NCBI GenBank assembly: GCA_026129545.1
Contig: JAHCHX010000004.1
Coordinates: forward strand, 1 to 64,000
Source: Saprospiraceae bacterium
GTDB lineage: Bacteria; Bacteroidota; Bacteroidia; Chitinophagales; Saprospiraceae
Length of the DNA stretch: 64,000 nucleotides
Reading direction: 5' to 3'
Positions within the stretch are counted from its first letter, which is position 1. Each line of letters opens with the position of its first letter. This document shows, piece by piece, positions 42,309 to 51,138 of the stretch. The notes under the pieces were generated by a model. It was given only the letters and a program-made list of their open reading frames with translations, made no database searches and was not told the DNA's origin. A program made the translations under genes and the position numbers.

Positions 42309-44111
42309 TTACTTTTTCTTCACTACTGGCTTGCTCGTTGTTTTGGCGGCAGCGGGTGGTTTTTCTTCGGATTTTGGGGGCTTTTCCATTTTGTTCTTGG
42401 GAGGCTTTGGAGGCGATTTTTTGGCCGCGGGTTTTTGGGTGGTTTTTGTGGGAGCGGCGATGCCCTCTTCGTGGTTTGTCACCGCCTGTTTGGGAGGCTT
42501 GGCTGATTTTGGGGTTGGGGCGGATTTGGGAGTGGTTGGCTTGGCCTTTGCCTCATGTTTGGCCGGGTCTTCTGCGGGAATAGGTTTTGCCGCTTTGGCC
42601 GCTGGCTTTGCGGGCGCTTCTTCTTTTTGGGGCAAAGGCGGCACCGATTCGGGAGCTACGCCGGCACCTATGCGCTGATACACCGACACATATTTTTCGA
42701 TGGTTTTTTCCCATGAAAAATCAACCGACATGATTTTTTGGCGCAAGTAGGCGACGATGCCCGGCTCGTTGTGCCACATCGCAATGGCGCGATAAATGGC
42801 ATGGGAGGCATCTTCCACGCTGAATTGGTCGAAGCGGATGCCGCGTCCTTTGCCGTCTGGCTCGCCGATGTCCGGCACTGTGTCCTTCAGGCCGCCCACG
42901 CTGCGCACGATGGGGATGGTGCCATAGCGCATGGAGTACATCTGGTTGAGGCCGCAAGGCTCCACGCGAGAGGGCATGATGAGGAAATCCGAGCCGGCGT
43001 AGATTTGATGAGAGAGCGCCTCGTTGTAGTCAATCACGGCATTGAAACGACCGGGATACTGGTGCGCCATGGCGCGGAATTGGTTTTGCGTCCAAGGCTC
43101 GCCCGTGCCCAGCACGAGATAGCAGGCCCGCAGCCCGCTGTGGATGGAGCGCCGATAGGTGTCGGGCAGCAAATCCACGCCTTTTTCGCCCACAAGCCGC
43201 CCGATGAAGCTGATAAGGGGCAAATCTTCGGGGAATCCGAACCACTCGCAAAGCACCCGTTTGTTTTTCGATTTGAAGGCGGCGATGTTGTCGTTTTCCA
43301 TGCGATGGTGTATCATCGGGTCGGTGGCGGGGTCCCACACATGGGCATCAATGCCATTGACGATGCCCCACTGCTTGCGCCACTCGTCGCGGAACAGTTG
43401 CTCCAGCCCGAGGCTGCTGCTGTGCAGCTCGTAGAGATAACTTTCCGACACGGTGGTGACGGCCCACGCCGTTTTGATGGCGGCGGCCATTGGGTTCACG
43501 ATGCCATTCCAGTCCAAAATGCCGCGAGCGCCTGCTTCGTAAGGGGGCAGCAAGTCGCCATTGTTCCAGCTAAAGGCACCTTGATATTGCCCGTTGTGTA
43601 TCGTGAAAACGGTCGGGATGGGCGCGAGCTGCTGGTAATTGGGGCAGTATTTCACCATCCAAGGGATGAGCGCGGTGTGGTGGTCGTGGCAATGCAGCAC
43701 GCGCGGGCGCTCTTGCCACGGAAACGACATGAGCCAATCCAGCACTGTCTGCTGGAAGGTGATGTAGCGTTCCACCTCGTCGCCGTAAGGAGCGCCGGAA
43801 GGGTCGTTGTAAATGCCGGGGCGGTCGTACAGTCCCGGAATGTCCACCACGAAAAAGGGGAACCCGAGCGTGTTGCCTTTTTCCTGCTGCACGGTGAAGC
43901 GCCGCTCTCGCCAATTGACCCAGACGGAGCCGCTATACACCGTGACCCATTCCCGGCTGTGTATCCATTTCAGGGCGTACTTGGGGATAATGGCTGCGGA
44001 AAGCATGCCCGCTTGGGTAAAATACTTGGGCAAAGAACCGACCACGTCGGCCAAGCCGCCTGTTTTGGCGGCGGGGTAACATTCGGCGGAGATGTGCAGG
44101 ACTTGTATCAT
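42309..44111 (-). CDS. glgA: Glycogen/starch synthase with a long Lys/Pro/Ala-rich tail
   Basis: A 600-residue GT5 enzyme that extends alpha-1,4-glucan with ADP-glucose. It begins VLHISAECYPAAKTGGLADV, which contains the KTGG substrate motif; PSRVEPCGLNQMYSMRYG in the C-terminal Rossmann domain is the second signature. The catalytic part ends near residue 490. The last ~105 residues are low-complexity and strongly basic (PAKPAAKAAKPIPAED, KKSPPKPPKNKMEKPPKSEE, ending VVKKK), resembling histone H1-like tails. This tail is not part of the usual enzyme. glgC follows downstream. No clear -7 box was found upstream. Confidence 0.95.
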   Translation of the reverse strand: MIQVLHISAECYPAAKTGGLADVVGSLPKYFTQAGMLSAAIIPKYALKWIHSREWVTVYSGSVWVNWRERRFTVQQEKGNTLGFPFFVVDIPGLYDRPGIYNDPSGAPYGDEVERYITFQQTVLDWLMSFPWQERPRVLHCHDHHTALIPWMVKYCPNYQQLAPIPTVFTIHNGQYQGAFSWNNGDLLPPYEAGARGILDWNGIVNPMAAAIKTAWAVTTVSESYLYELHSSSLGLEQLFRDEWRKQWGIVNGIDAHVWDPATDPMIHHRMENDNIAAFKSKNKRVLCEWFGFPEDLPLISFIGRLVGEKGVDLLPDTYRRSIHSGLRACYLVLGTGEPWTQNQFRAMAHQYPGRFNAVIDYNEALSHQIYAGSDFLIMPSRVEPCGLNQMYSMRYGTIPIVRSVGGLKDTVPDIGEPDGKGRGIRFDQFSVEDASHAIYRAIAMWHNEPGIVAYLRQKIMSVDFSWEKTIEKYVSVYQRIGAGVAPESVPPLPQKEEAPAKPAAKAAKPIPAEDPAKHEAKAKPTTPKSAPTPKSAKPPKQAVTNHEEGIAAPTKTTQKPAAKKSPPKPPKNKMEKPPKSEEKPPAAAKTTSKPVVKKK

Positions 44112-44378
44112 TTTGCTGCTTTTGACGAAGAGTTCTTAATGTGCTAATGGAAGAATCACGCAAAAGCAGGATTCTCCAAGAGCGCGTTTCAAATTGTCTC
44201 GGAGAGCATCGGGATTAACACATTGTGCTTATCAGCGGTCGAGGGTCAAATTTGCGGGTAAAATACACACATTGCCTTCTTCCTTTCCAAATGACATTGT
44301 GGGAAAATTTTTGAAAAAATATACTTTGGCAAATGTTCGGTGGAACTTTGCTTTATTTGCCAAAAAAATTTTCAAACA

Positions 44379-45275
44379 ATGAATCACAACTTTTCTCGTC
44401 GCCAATTCCTTAAAAATACCTCTCTTGCCGCCGCCGGAACGGTCTTGGCACCGCAGCATCTGCTCAACGCCCTGTCTTTTCCGCCGATACAACATTTGGG
44501 CGTGCAGCTGTGGAGCATCCGCGAGGACATGGGCAAGGATACGCCCGGCACGGTGAAGGCATTGGCCAACATGGGCTACCGCGAGGTGGAGGGCTTCGGC
44601 TATTCGGATGGCAAGATGTTCGGCATGCCAATCGCTGATTTTTCCAAACTATTGAAGGACAACGGTATCTCCATGCCTTCGAGCCACGTCATGTTTACCT
44701 CCAAATCTTTCGACGCGGCATCGAAATCGCTCACCGACTCGGCCAAAAAAGCCATTGACGACGCGGCCGCCATCGGGCAGAAATACGTCGTCTGCCCTTA
44801 CATGATTGATGAAGACCGCGCTGCCGTCGCGGACATGGTGAAGGTGTTTGCCGCTGCCGGCGAATATGCCAAGAAGGCGGGGTTGCGTTTTGGCTACCAC
44901 AATCACGATTTTGAGTTCACCAAGCGAGGCCCCGACAATCGCCTCATCGTCGAGTGGTTGCTTCACGAGGTGGACCCCAAACTGATGGCTATGGAAATGG
45001 ATATTTACTGGGTAGCGTTCGCCCACCACAACCCGCTCGATTGGATAAATCTATATCCCGGACGCTGGGAACTTTGCCACGCCAAGGATATGGCAAAGAC
45101 CGAAAAACGCGAGAGCATCGAGGTGGGCGATGGTTCCATTGATTTCACCGCCATTTTCAAACAGAGCCAAAAAGCGGGCTTGAAATACTACATCGTTGAG
45201 TTGGAAAACTATGTGACCACGCCTTTGGAGGGCGTGAAGCGGGCGCGTCAGAATTTGCTGAAATTGAAGTTTTGA
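44379..45275 (+). CDS. Tat-exported sugar phosphate isomerase/epimerase-like protein
   Basis: A 298-residue protein. The N-terminus NHNFSRRQFLKNTSLAAAGT carries a twin-arginine motif (SRRQFLK) and a hydrophobic stretch, so it is folded before export to the periplasm. The mature part is a xylose isomerase-like TIM barrel (AP endonuclease 2 family): LGVQLWSIREDMGKDTPGTV at the start, YHNHDFEF and MEMDIYWVAFAHHNP with metal ligands, and ELCHAKDM. The substrate is unknown. It is a single gene; a GTG upstream (44340) is less likely because the Tat motif fits ATG 44379. Confidence 0.88.
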   Translation: MNHNFSRRQFLKNTSLAAAGTVLAPQHLLNALSFPPIQHLGVQLWSIREDMGKDTPGTVKALANMGYREVEGFGYSDGKMFGMPIADFSKLLKDNGISMPSSHVMFTSKSFDAASKSLTDSAKKAIDDAAAIGQKYVVCPYMIDEDRAAVADMVKVFAAAGEYAKKAGLRFGYHNHDFEFTKRGPDNRLIVEWLLHEVDPKLMAMEMDIYWVAFAHHNPLDWINLYPGRWELCHAKDMAKTEKRESIEVGDGSIDFTAIFKQSQKAGLKYYIVELENYVTTPLEGVKRARQNLLKLKF

Positions 45276-45290
45276 GGATGTTGAGAGCGT

Positions 45291-45581
45291 GGAGGGGTTG
45301 AGCGTGAGACTGTTCAAAAAGGCAGGTCACCTTTTGCGAGCAAAAAATGGAGGCGCGAAGGAACACGCCACTGGGCATTTTCAAATTTGCCACGAAGTCA
45401 CAAAGACGCAACGCAAAATGCTCATTGATTTGCCGCATTTTGTGCCTTTGTGTCTTGCGGCACAAAAATAATGTCCAGTAGTGTGGCGCAGGGCACAAGG
45501 TTTTGATTTTCAGAAATTTATGCTCTGAAAAATGCGGTTCGTGCCGCGTAAAAAGAAAACATCTCGACGCTCAACCCCTCC
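45291..45581. repeat. Long-range 15-bp inverted pair enclosing repeat C copy 2
   Basis: GGAGGGGTTGAGCGT (45291-45305) and ACGCTCAACCCCTCC (45567-45581) are exact complements, each placed just past the stop of one of two convergent genes. The 260 bases between hold repeat C copy 2. The whole 309-base gap is therefore repeat-derived. Confidence 0.5.
45364..45488. repeat. Dispersed palindromic repeat family C, copy 2 (inverted)
   Basis: Reads CCACTGGGCATTTTCAAATT at the left and AATGTCCAGTAGTGTGG at the right; the interior is the reverse complement of that at 17134-17262 and 62744-62868, with ACAAAGACGCAACGCAAAAT. Confidence 0.75.
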
Positions 45582-45584
45582 AAA

Positions 45585-48500
45585 CTACTCGCTCCATACC
45601 TGCACCCCGCTGTTGTTGTTGCTCACGATGAAAATTCGTTTGCCACCCGCGCCGCGCAGCACGGCTAAGTCGCGGGCCTCCTTCATGGCCCAAAAACCGG
45701 TGTTCAGGTTGTTGGCCCAAGAGAAGTTCCCTTTCCCGTCGCCCAACAAAAGCGTGCCGTTTCCGGCGTCGCATCGGTTGGTTTCCACTTCAAGGCCGTA
45801 TTTGTTGCCAGCCAGCAGCAGGTCGGTTTTGCCGTCGCCATTGAAATCGCCCACTGCAATGCCTTGCACGACAGATACTTGTGCCTGTATGGGCAGGCTT
45901 CGGCGCACGAATTTGCCGCCCTGATTTTCCCACCAGCAAGTTTCCAAAGTGTAGCAATAAAGATTGAGGGCGGCATCCAAGTCTTTTTGTGGCCACACCT
46001 TGTCCATAGTGGCCACGGAGTAGTCTTTGGCGTAGAGGAATCTCTTTTTCAGCGGTGGCATCTGCTTGTTGAGCACCTCTTTTTGCATGAGTGGGTATAG
46101 TTTTCCATCCTCGTGATAGGCCACGATGGGGTCGAGGGTGCCGTTGTTGTCGAAGTCTTTGGCGAAGCAGCGCAGCGGGGCATCGGCGGTGGCGGTGAGG
46201 CGAGTGTTCAGCCCCAAATTGCCCGTCACGAGGTCAAGGTCGCCGTCGCCGTCCACGTCAGCCACCGCAAGCCGCCACCACAGCCCGTTTGATTTTTCAA
46301 GTCCCCATTGAGCAGTGACATTCTCCAACTTGTTGTTTCTCAGTTTGAAAATGGTGACAGGCATCCATTCGCCCACCACGATGAGCTCGAGTTGTGGGTC
46401 GTTGTCCACGTTTGCCCACACGAGGTCGGTCACCATGCCGCAGCGCTCAAACTCCGGCGCCACCGCTGCGGTGACATCGGTGAATCGGTTGCCATCGTTG
46501 CGCAGCACGACGCTTCGCGGAATGAGCGGCCACTTGGCAGGGGTGGCGCGCCCGCCGATGAACAGGTCGAGGTCGCCGTCGCCGTCGTAATCGTGCGCGG
46601 CCACACGGAGCGCCACATCTTGGCTTTGAGGCACGGCGCCTTGCGCGCTGGCAAAATTGCCCTTGCCGTCCGTGTTGATATAGAGGCGGTTTTGCCAGGC
46701 CAGCGGCGAGGTGGCCTCCGCGCCGCCGCTCACCACAAACAAATCGAGGTCGCCATCGCCATCGGCATCGAAAAACACCGCGCCGTGGTCTTCGTAGATT
46801 TTGTCAGCCTCCCAAGTGGCGGCAGATGTGGGTCGGAAGGAGCCATTTGGCATTTGCACAAACAAGCCTCCCGGCTGGTCGAAGGCGTTGCCGATGTAAA
46901 AATCGTCGAGGCCGTCGCCGTTCACATCGCCCACTGCCATGAGCGGGCCGAGCTCGGTGATTTTCCACGGGTTGAGCGGCCATGCCTCGAAGTCGTTGAA
47001 CTCGTTTTCCGTGTGGGCGAATTTGATGCCTGCCGTGTTGTTTTTTTCCGAAAACAAAGTGGTGCTGGGTTTGTCGGGGCCGATGTGAGCGACGTAGCCG
47101 GTCGCGTCGGTCTGCTTCAGCAGCAGCCGCTGATTGGCCGACACGTTGGTGAGGGTTTGGGTCTTCCCGTCGGGCCAGCGCACCACGAGTTTGTCCACTT
47201 GGGCGGTGTTGCCAAGCCCGAAGTGGAGCAAATGTTCGACGGAGGAAAAAATGCCGCGCGTGGGGAAGTTTTCGAGATACTGAATTTGCCCGTTGTTGTA
47301 GTGAATGATGGCGGAAGCGCCCACGGCAAACAGGTTGGGGGCATTGCCTTGCAATTTGATTTGCAGGTAGTTGGAGTTGGGCTGACCGCTGCTAAGGTTT
47401 TCATAGACGAAGGCGGGCTGCTCCAAGTTGTTCACCACCAGTTCGAGGTCGCCGTCGCCATCGAGGTCTGCCCATGCGGCGCCGCCCGACCATGCGGCGG
47501 GCACGGTCATCCATTGGCCGCTCACGTCGTTGAACGTCCAGTCGCCCTTGTTCTGAAAACAGAAGTTGCGGACTTTGAAGGTAGGCACGAGTTTCAGAAA
47601 GTCGTCGAAGTTGGGGTAGATGTCGCGGAGGCGTTTGCCGCTGTGTTCTTTTTTTATTTCTGGAAAAGTAAAATCTGCGAAGTCGCGGCTGGTCACTTCA
47701 CGTCGGTAGCCATTGGTGACGTGGAGGTCGCGCAGGCCGTCGTTGTCCATGTCGAACAGCAGCCCGCTCCACGACCAGTCCGTTTGAAAAACACCGGCGA
47801 GGCAGGCCACATCGCTGAACGTGCCGTTGCCGTTGTTGCGCTGGAGCACGTTGCGCACCACTGGCTCGAAGTATCCGTGCTGCACGATAGCGGTGTGCTT
47901 GCTGAGCGAGTTGGTGGCAAGGAAAGACTTGCGGCGGGCGTTGTTGGCGGCCAACATATCCACCGCGTACAAATCCACGCGGCCGTCGTTGTCAAAATCC
48001 GTCAGGTCCGTGCCCATCGTGTGTTGTGAGCAATGTTGGAAGTAGTCGGCTAATTTGTTGGTGAACGTCCCGTTGCGGTTGTTGATGTAGAGCAAGTCGG
48101 GTTGCACGAAATCGTTGCCCACCAATATGTCCACGAAGCCGTCGCGGTTGATGTCGCTCACCGACACACTCAGTCCATAAGCCAGATTCCACACGCCCGC
48201 CTGTTTGCTGATGTCGGTGAACTTGCCTCCGTCATTTCTGTAAAAACGGTCGGTGTCGAGCGGGGCTTTAGGTTCGAGCAGGGGGATGTAGGTTTTGCCA
48301 TCGGGTCCGAGGTTTGCTTCCAGTTTGTTGGAATGTACCTGCTCGGTAGGATAGTTGAGTATGTAGCAGTCGAGGTCGCCGTCGTTGTCGAAGTCAAAAA
48401 AATTGGCACCGGTGGAGGCGCTTTGGTCATCGAGTCCGAATTCCTTGGCGCGTTCGGTGAAGGTCACGATTTGCCCCTGTCCGTTTGGGGAAGGAGAGGT

Positions 48501-49034
48501 GCCGTTGTTGATATAGAGCTTGTTGCGGCGCTGCTCGTTGTTTTCCACCCCGCCTCGGCACACATAAATATCGAGCCAGCCATCGGCATTCACGTCGGCC
48601 ACGGTGACGGCAGTTTCAAAACCCTCTTCGGATGTCACGCCCGCGGCATCGGTGATGTCGCGGAATTTGAGTTTCCCCTCGTTGAGGTAGAGGCTGTTTT
48701 TTCCGTTGCAAGCAACAAAGTAGATATCGGGCAAGCCGTCATTGTTGAAATCGCCTACGGCCAGCCCCCCCCCGTTGTACATGTTGATGTTGGTCGTGAT
48801 GTTGTTTTCGTAGGTCTCGATGATTTTATTCTGAAAATCAATCCCAGTCGCCTCGGGCGACAGCAGTTTCAAGAGAGGGTTGGAGGCGGTTAGCGTAGGC
48901 TCTTCCACTTGTGTAGGCGCTAAGGCCGTATCACCTTTGCAGCCAGACACACCTATAATAATATAGGCACTGACCCAAAAAGTAAAAAGAGAAACTACAA
49001 ACCGAGAGATAGGGTAAGGTCTTACTTTTGCCAT
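45585..49034 (-). CDS. Giant FG-GAP/VCBS repeat lipoprotein with ASPIC/UnbV domain (CRTAC1-like)
   Basis: A 1149-residue protein. ATG 49034 gives a lipoprotein signal (VSLFTFWVSAYIIIGVSGC), whose cysteine is the anchor; an in-frame ATG at 49100 gives an overlong leader. About 14 calcium-loop repeats of the D-x-[DN]-x-DG-x-x-D type run through it (VGDFNNDGLPDIYF, FFDFDNDGDLDCYI, FFDADGDGDLDLFV), indicating two beta-propellers. Between them near residue 590 is an ASPIC/UnbV domain (VVRWPDGKTQTLTN). Such proteins are surface calcium-binding adhesins or scaffolds. A -7 box lies upstream. It is divergent from an HTTM protein. Confidence 0.9.
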   Translation of the reverse strand: MAKVRPYPISRFVVSLFTFWVSAYIIIGVSGCKGDTALAPTQVEEPTLTASNPLLKLLSPEATGIDFQNKIIETYENNITTNINMYNGGGLAVGDFNNDGLPDIYFVACNGKNSLYLNEGKLKFRDITDAAGVTSEEGFETAVTVADVNADGWLDIYVCRGGVENNEQRRNKLYINNGTSPSPNGQGQIVTFTERAKEFGLDDQSASTGANFFDFDNDGDLDCYILNYPTEQVHSNKLEANLGPDGKTYIPLLEPKAPLDTDRFYRNDGGKFTDISKQAGVWNLAYGLSVSVSDINRDGFVDILVGNDFVQPDLLYINNRNGTFTNKLADYFQHCSQHTMGTDLTDFDNDGRVDLYAVDMLAANNARRKSFLATNSLSKHTAIVQHGYFEPVVRNVLQRNNGNGTFSDVACLAGVFQTDWSWSGLLFDMDNDGLRDLHVTNGYRREVTSRDFADFTFPEIKKEHSGKRLRDIYPNFDDFLKLVPTFKVRNFCFQNKGDWTFNDVSGQWMTVPAAWSGGAAWADLDGDGDLELVVNNLEQPAFVYENLSSGQPNSNYLQIKLQGNAPNLFAVGASAIIHYNNGQIQYLENFPTRGIFSSVEHLLHFGLGNTAQVDKLVVRWPDGKTQTLTNVSANQRLLLKQTDATGYVAHIGPDKPSTTLFSEKNNTAGIKFAHTENEFNDFEAWPLNPWKITELGPLMAVGDVNGDGLDDFYIGNAFDQPGGLFVQMPNGSFRPTSAATWEADKIYEDHGAVFFDADGDGDLDLFVVSGGAEATSPLAWQNRLYINTDGKGNFASAQGAVPQSQDVALRVAAHDYDGDGDLDLFIGGRATPAKWPLIPRSVVLRNDGNRFTDVTAAVAPEFERCGMVTDLVWANVDNDPQLELIVVGEWMPVTIFKLRNNKLENVTAQWGLEKSNGLWWRLAVADVDGDGDLDLVTGNLGLNTRLTATADAPLRCFAKDFDNNGTLDPIVAYHEDGKLYPLMQKEVLNKQMPPLKKRFLYAKDYSVATMDKVWPQKDLDAALNLYCYTLETCWWENQGGKFVRRSLPIQAQVSVVQGIAVGDFNGDGKTDLLLAGNKYGLEVETNRCDAGNGTLLLGDGKGNFSWANNLNTGFWAMKEARDLAVLRGAGGKRIFIVSNNNSGVQVWSE

Positions 49035-49160
49035 GTCTGAAAAATTAGAACAAAACGTCTGCCACTGCGATTCCGCCAACTTTTCGCTCCTCACAATCAT
49101 TTGATTTACCTAAGCCCAGTGAGGGGCGACGAAAAGCGACTGATAGTACGCAAGACACCG

Positions 49161-49168
49161 CAAAGGTA
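49161..49168 (-). promoter_or_regulatory. Bacteroidota -7 box TACCTTTG for the FG-GAP lipoprotein gene
   Basis: Exact TAnnTTTG on the minus strand, 61 bases upstream of ATG 49100 and 127 upstream of the preferred ATG 49034. It also overlaps the leader of the divergent HTTM gene, whose ATG is 9 bases away. Confidence 0.55.
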
Positions 49169-49176
49169 TTTTCATC

Positions 49177-50568
49177 ATGGGGATAATTCAGAAGTTTAAA
49201 CAATGGCTTGCCGAACCAATTGACGGGCGGGTGCTGGGCCTGTTCCGATTGGTGTTTGGTTTGTTCATGGCCTACGAGGCGTACGTCTATTACCGGATGG
49301 GTCTGATAGACCAAGGATTGTTGGCTCCCAAGGTGCTGTTCAAGTACGATGGTTTGGGTTGGCTGCATCCAATTTCCAAACCAGTCATGTTAGTGGCATT
49401 GGGCGTGATGGGCGTGTCCGGGTTGCTGATAGCGGCGGGCTGGTTTTTTCGCTGGGCTTGTTGGTTGTTCGCGTTGAGTTTGTCGTTCATTTTCTTTCAG
49501 GAAAAAAGCTATTACAACAACCACATCTACCTTTTCATCCTGCTGGGCATTTTGCTGAGTTTCACGCAGGCTGACCGTTTTATGTCGTGGCGCAAAAATG
49601 CCTATTCGTCCGGGATGCCCGTCGTGGCGCGTTGGCAGCAGTTCATCTTTCAGGCACAAATCATCATCGTCTATTTTTACGGAGGCATTACCAAACTCAA
49701 AAGCGATTGGCTTTTCCGGCAAGAGCCGATCCGCTCCATGGCCGAGACCATGCCGTCAAGCCATTTGATGGCACCTTTTGTCAAATCGGAATTTGCGATA
49801 CACGCGCTGACCTATGGCGGCCTGCTGCTCGACCTGTTGGCCCCGCTGCTGCTTTGGCATAAACAAGTGCGACGTTGGGCCTTGTTGCCTTTTGTCGGGT
49901 TCCATCTGGCCAATAGCCGCATATTTAGTGATATTGGCATCTTTCCTTACGTCATGCTGGCCTCGCTGATTTTATTTTTTGAAACAAGAGAAATCCCATG
50001 GCTACGTCGGTTGGTGAAAACGCCCGCGCAAGCACCAGCCTCCAAAAAGACCAAACAAAAAGACCCCCAGACTACCGCCTCCATATTGCCGGCCGAAAAT
50101 CCACTATCAACGCCCCGCTGGGTAGCGTATGCCCTCGCTGTGTATTTTGCCTTTCAATTGCTTTTCCCTTTTAGAGGTTTTTTTCTTCCCAACAACATGG
50201 ACTGGACAGGTATCGGGAAGAATTTTGCATGGCGCATGAAAGTGGATACCCGTGCGTTGGAGGCATTCGAGGTGACCATACACCATCCGACCACAGGCCA
50301 AGTGATGCCAGTGGAAGTGCTCACGTTTGTCAATCAGATGCAGGTGCTGAACATGACCCTCGATGTGCGTTCCGTCGCCGCATTTGCGCGAGCGATGAAA
50401 GAGGTAGCGGCGGAAAGAGGCGTGCCGAATGCAATCGTGAAAGCCCGCATCATGGTGCGCTACAATGGCCGGCACGCGCAGCTGTTTGTCAACCCTGATG
50501 TGGACTTGGCATCCGTGACTTATAGCCCCTTCAAAAAGTTGGATTGGGTGATACCCTTAAATAAGTAG
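49177..50568 (+). CDS. HTTM-domain membrane protein (vitamin K-dependent gamma-carboxylase-like)
   Basis: A 463-residue polytopic protein. Residues ~1-290 form the HTTM domain of the gamma-carboxylase family: RVLGLFRLVFGLFMAYEAYV, then LSFIFFQEKSYYNNHIYLFI and QIIIVYFYGGITKLKSDWLF (GGxxKL-type motif). A charged linker follows, then a C-terminal soluble domain (FLPNNMDWTGIGKNFAWRMK and after). Human GGCX carboxylates glutamates using reduced vitamin K; Bacteroidota make menaquinone. Bacterial members are mostly untested, so activity is inference. It is divergent from the calcium-binding FG-GAP lipoprotein gene. Confidence 0.87.
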   Translation: MGIIQKFKQWLAEPIDGRVLGLFRLVFGLFMAYEAYVYYRMGLIDQGLLAPKVLFKYDGLGWLHPISKPVMLVALGVMGVSGLLIAAGWFFRWACWLFALSLSFIFFQEKSYYNNHIYLFILLGILLSFTQADRFMSWRKNAYSSGMPVVARWQQFIFQAQIIIVYFYGGITKLKSDWLFRQEPIRSMAETMPSSHLMAPFVKSEFAIHALTYGGLLLDLLAPLLLWHKQVRRWALLPFVGFHLANSRIFSDIGIFPYVMLASLILFFETREIPWLRRLVKTPAQAPASKKTKQKDPQTTASILPAENPLSTPRWVAYALAVYFAFQLLFPFRGFFLPNNMDWTGIGKNFAWRMKVDTRALEAFEVTIHHPTTGQVMPVEVLTFVNQMQVLNMTLDVRSVAAFARAMKEVAAERGVPNAIVKARIMVRYNGRHAQLFVNPDVDLASVTYSPFKKLDWVIPLNK

Positions 50569-50979
50569 AGGGCGCTTCGGCGAAAAAAAAATTCACACAG
50601 AGGGTGTACTTATTCCAAAACTGAAAATATATTTGTGGCCTCTTTTGTGCCCATTGGGGTAGAAGGGCTTTTTTTTAATCGCGTAAGTCTCATGAAAGGT
50701 AGGTTGTGTCTTGGCATTTCTCACGCCCGGCACGGATAACAAGACCCGCAAGTCGGTTATTTCTCACCTTCTTTTCATTCTCCCACATCCGATTCTTGGC
50801 AAGGTTTTTGCCTTTGATTCACGACATTCTTGCACATTTCTCCCGGTGGCAGAGCGATGTTGAGTTTGTCACTTTGCAATTGACTTAGTCCGACTTTTCA
50901 TACTTCACACGGTACTCCGTCTTTTTTAATCTCATGAAAAAAAACTGTACTCAGTTTTCGCCATACGGTGATTTTTTCG
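50569..50979. other. Intergenic stretch with two possible very short ORFs
   Basis: Most of a 570-base gap. Two mini reading frames each start in the context TCTCATGAAA: MKGRLCLGISHARHG (50693-50740) and MKKNCTQFSPYGDFFEH (50934-50987). The second runs into the terminator hairpin. Nothing shows either is expressed. There is no clear -7 box. Confidence 0.3.
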
Positions 50980-50980
50980 A

Positions 50981-51022
50981 GCATTGATAGCGCTGGTCAC
51001 GCCACGCTATCAATGCTTTTTT
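50981..51022 (+). terminator. Intrinsic terminator-like hairpin upstream of the secreted pair
   Basis: Arms GCATTGATAGCG (50981-50992) and CGCTATCAATGC (51005-51016) are perfect, followed by TTTTTT. It lies 411 bases after the HTTM stop and 116 before the next gene, so it is far from a gene end and might be an attenuator or the end of a small RNA. Confidence 0.65.
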
Positions 51023-51138
51023 GTTTTCAAAAAAGGCATTCATAGACTCTAAGCAACTAAAAATCAGCGAGTTTTTGTTGCTCAACGCCTATGGAAATCA
51101 TCAATCAAACATCTTTTTAACTTAAATTTTCACACATC

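Noticed and set aside
46308..48029. A 573-codon open frame on the plus strand across the FG-GAP lipoprotein gene.
   Set aside because: It is the shadow of the repetitive minus-strand gene, whose calcium-loop motifs are unmistakable.
49023..49036. TACTTTTG followed by ATG on the plus strand near 49,030, looking like a promoter and start.
   Set aside because: The frame from this ATG closes within a short distance, and the sequence is the start region of the minus-strand lipoprotein gene. Chance match.
50706..50888. A 60-codon plus-strand frame in the gap before the secreted pair.
   Set aside because: No ATG at a plausible start, no recognisable feature, no conservation data.
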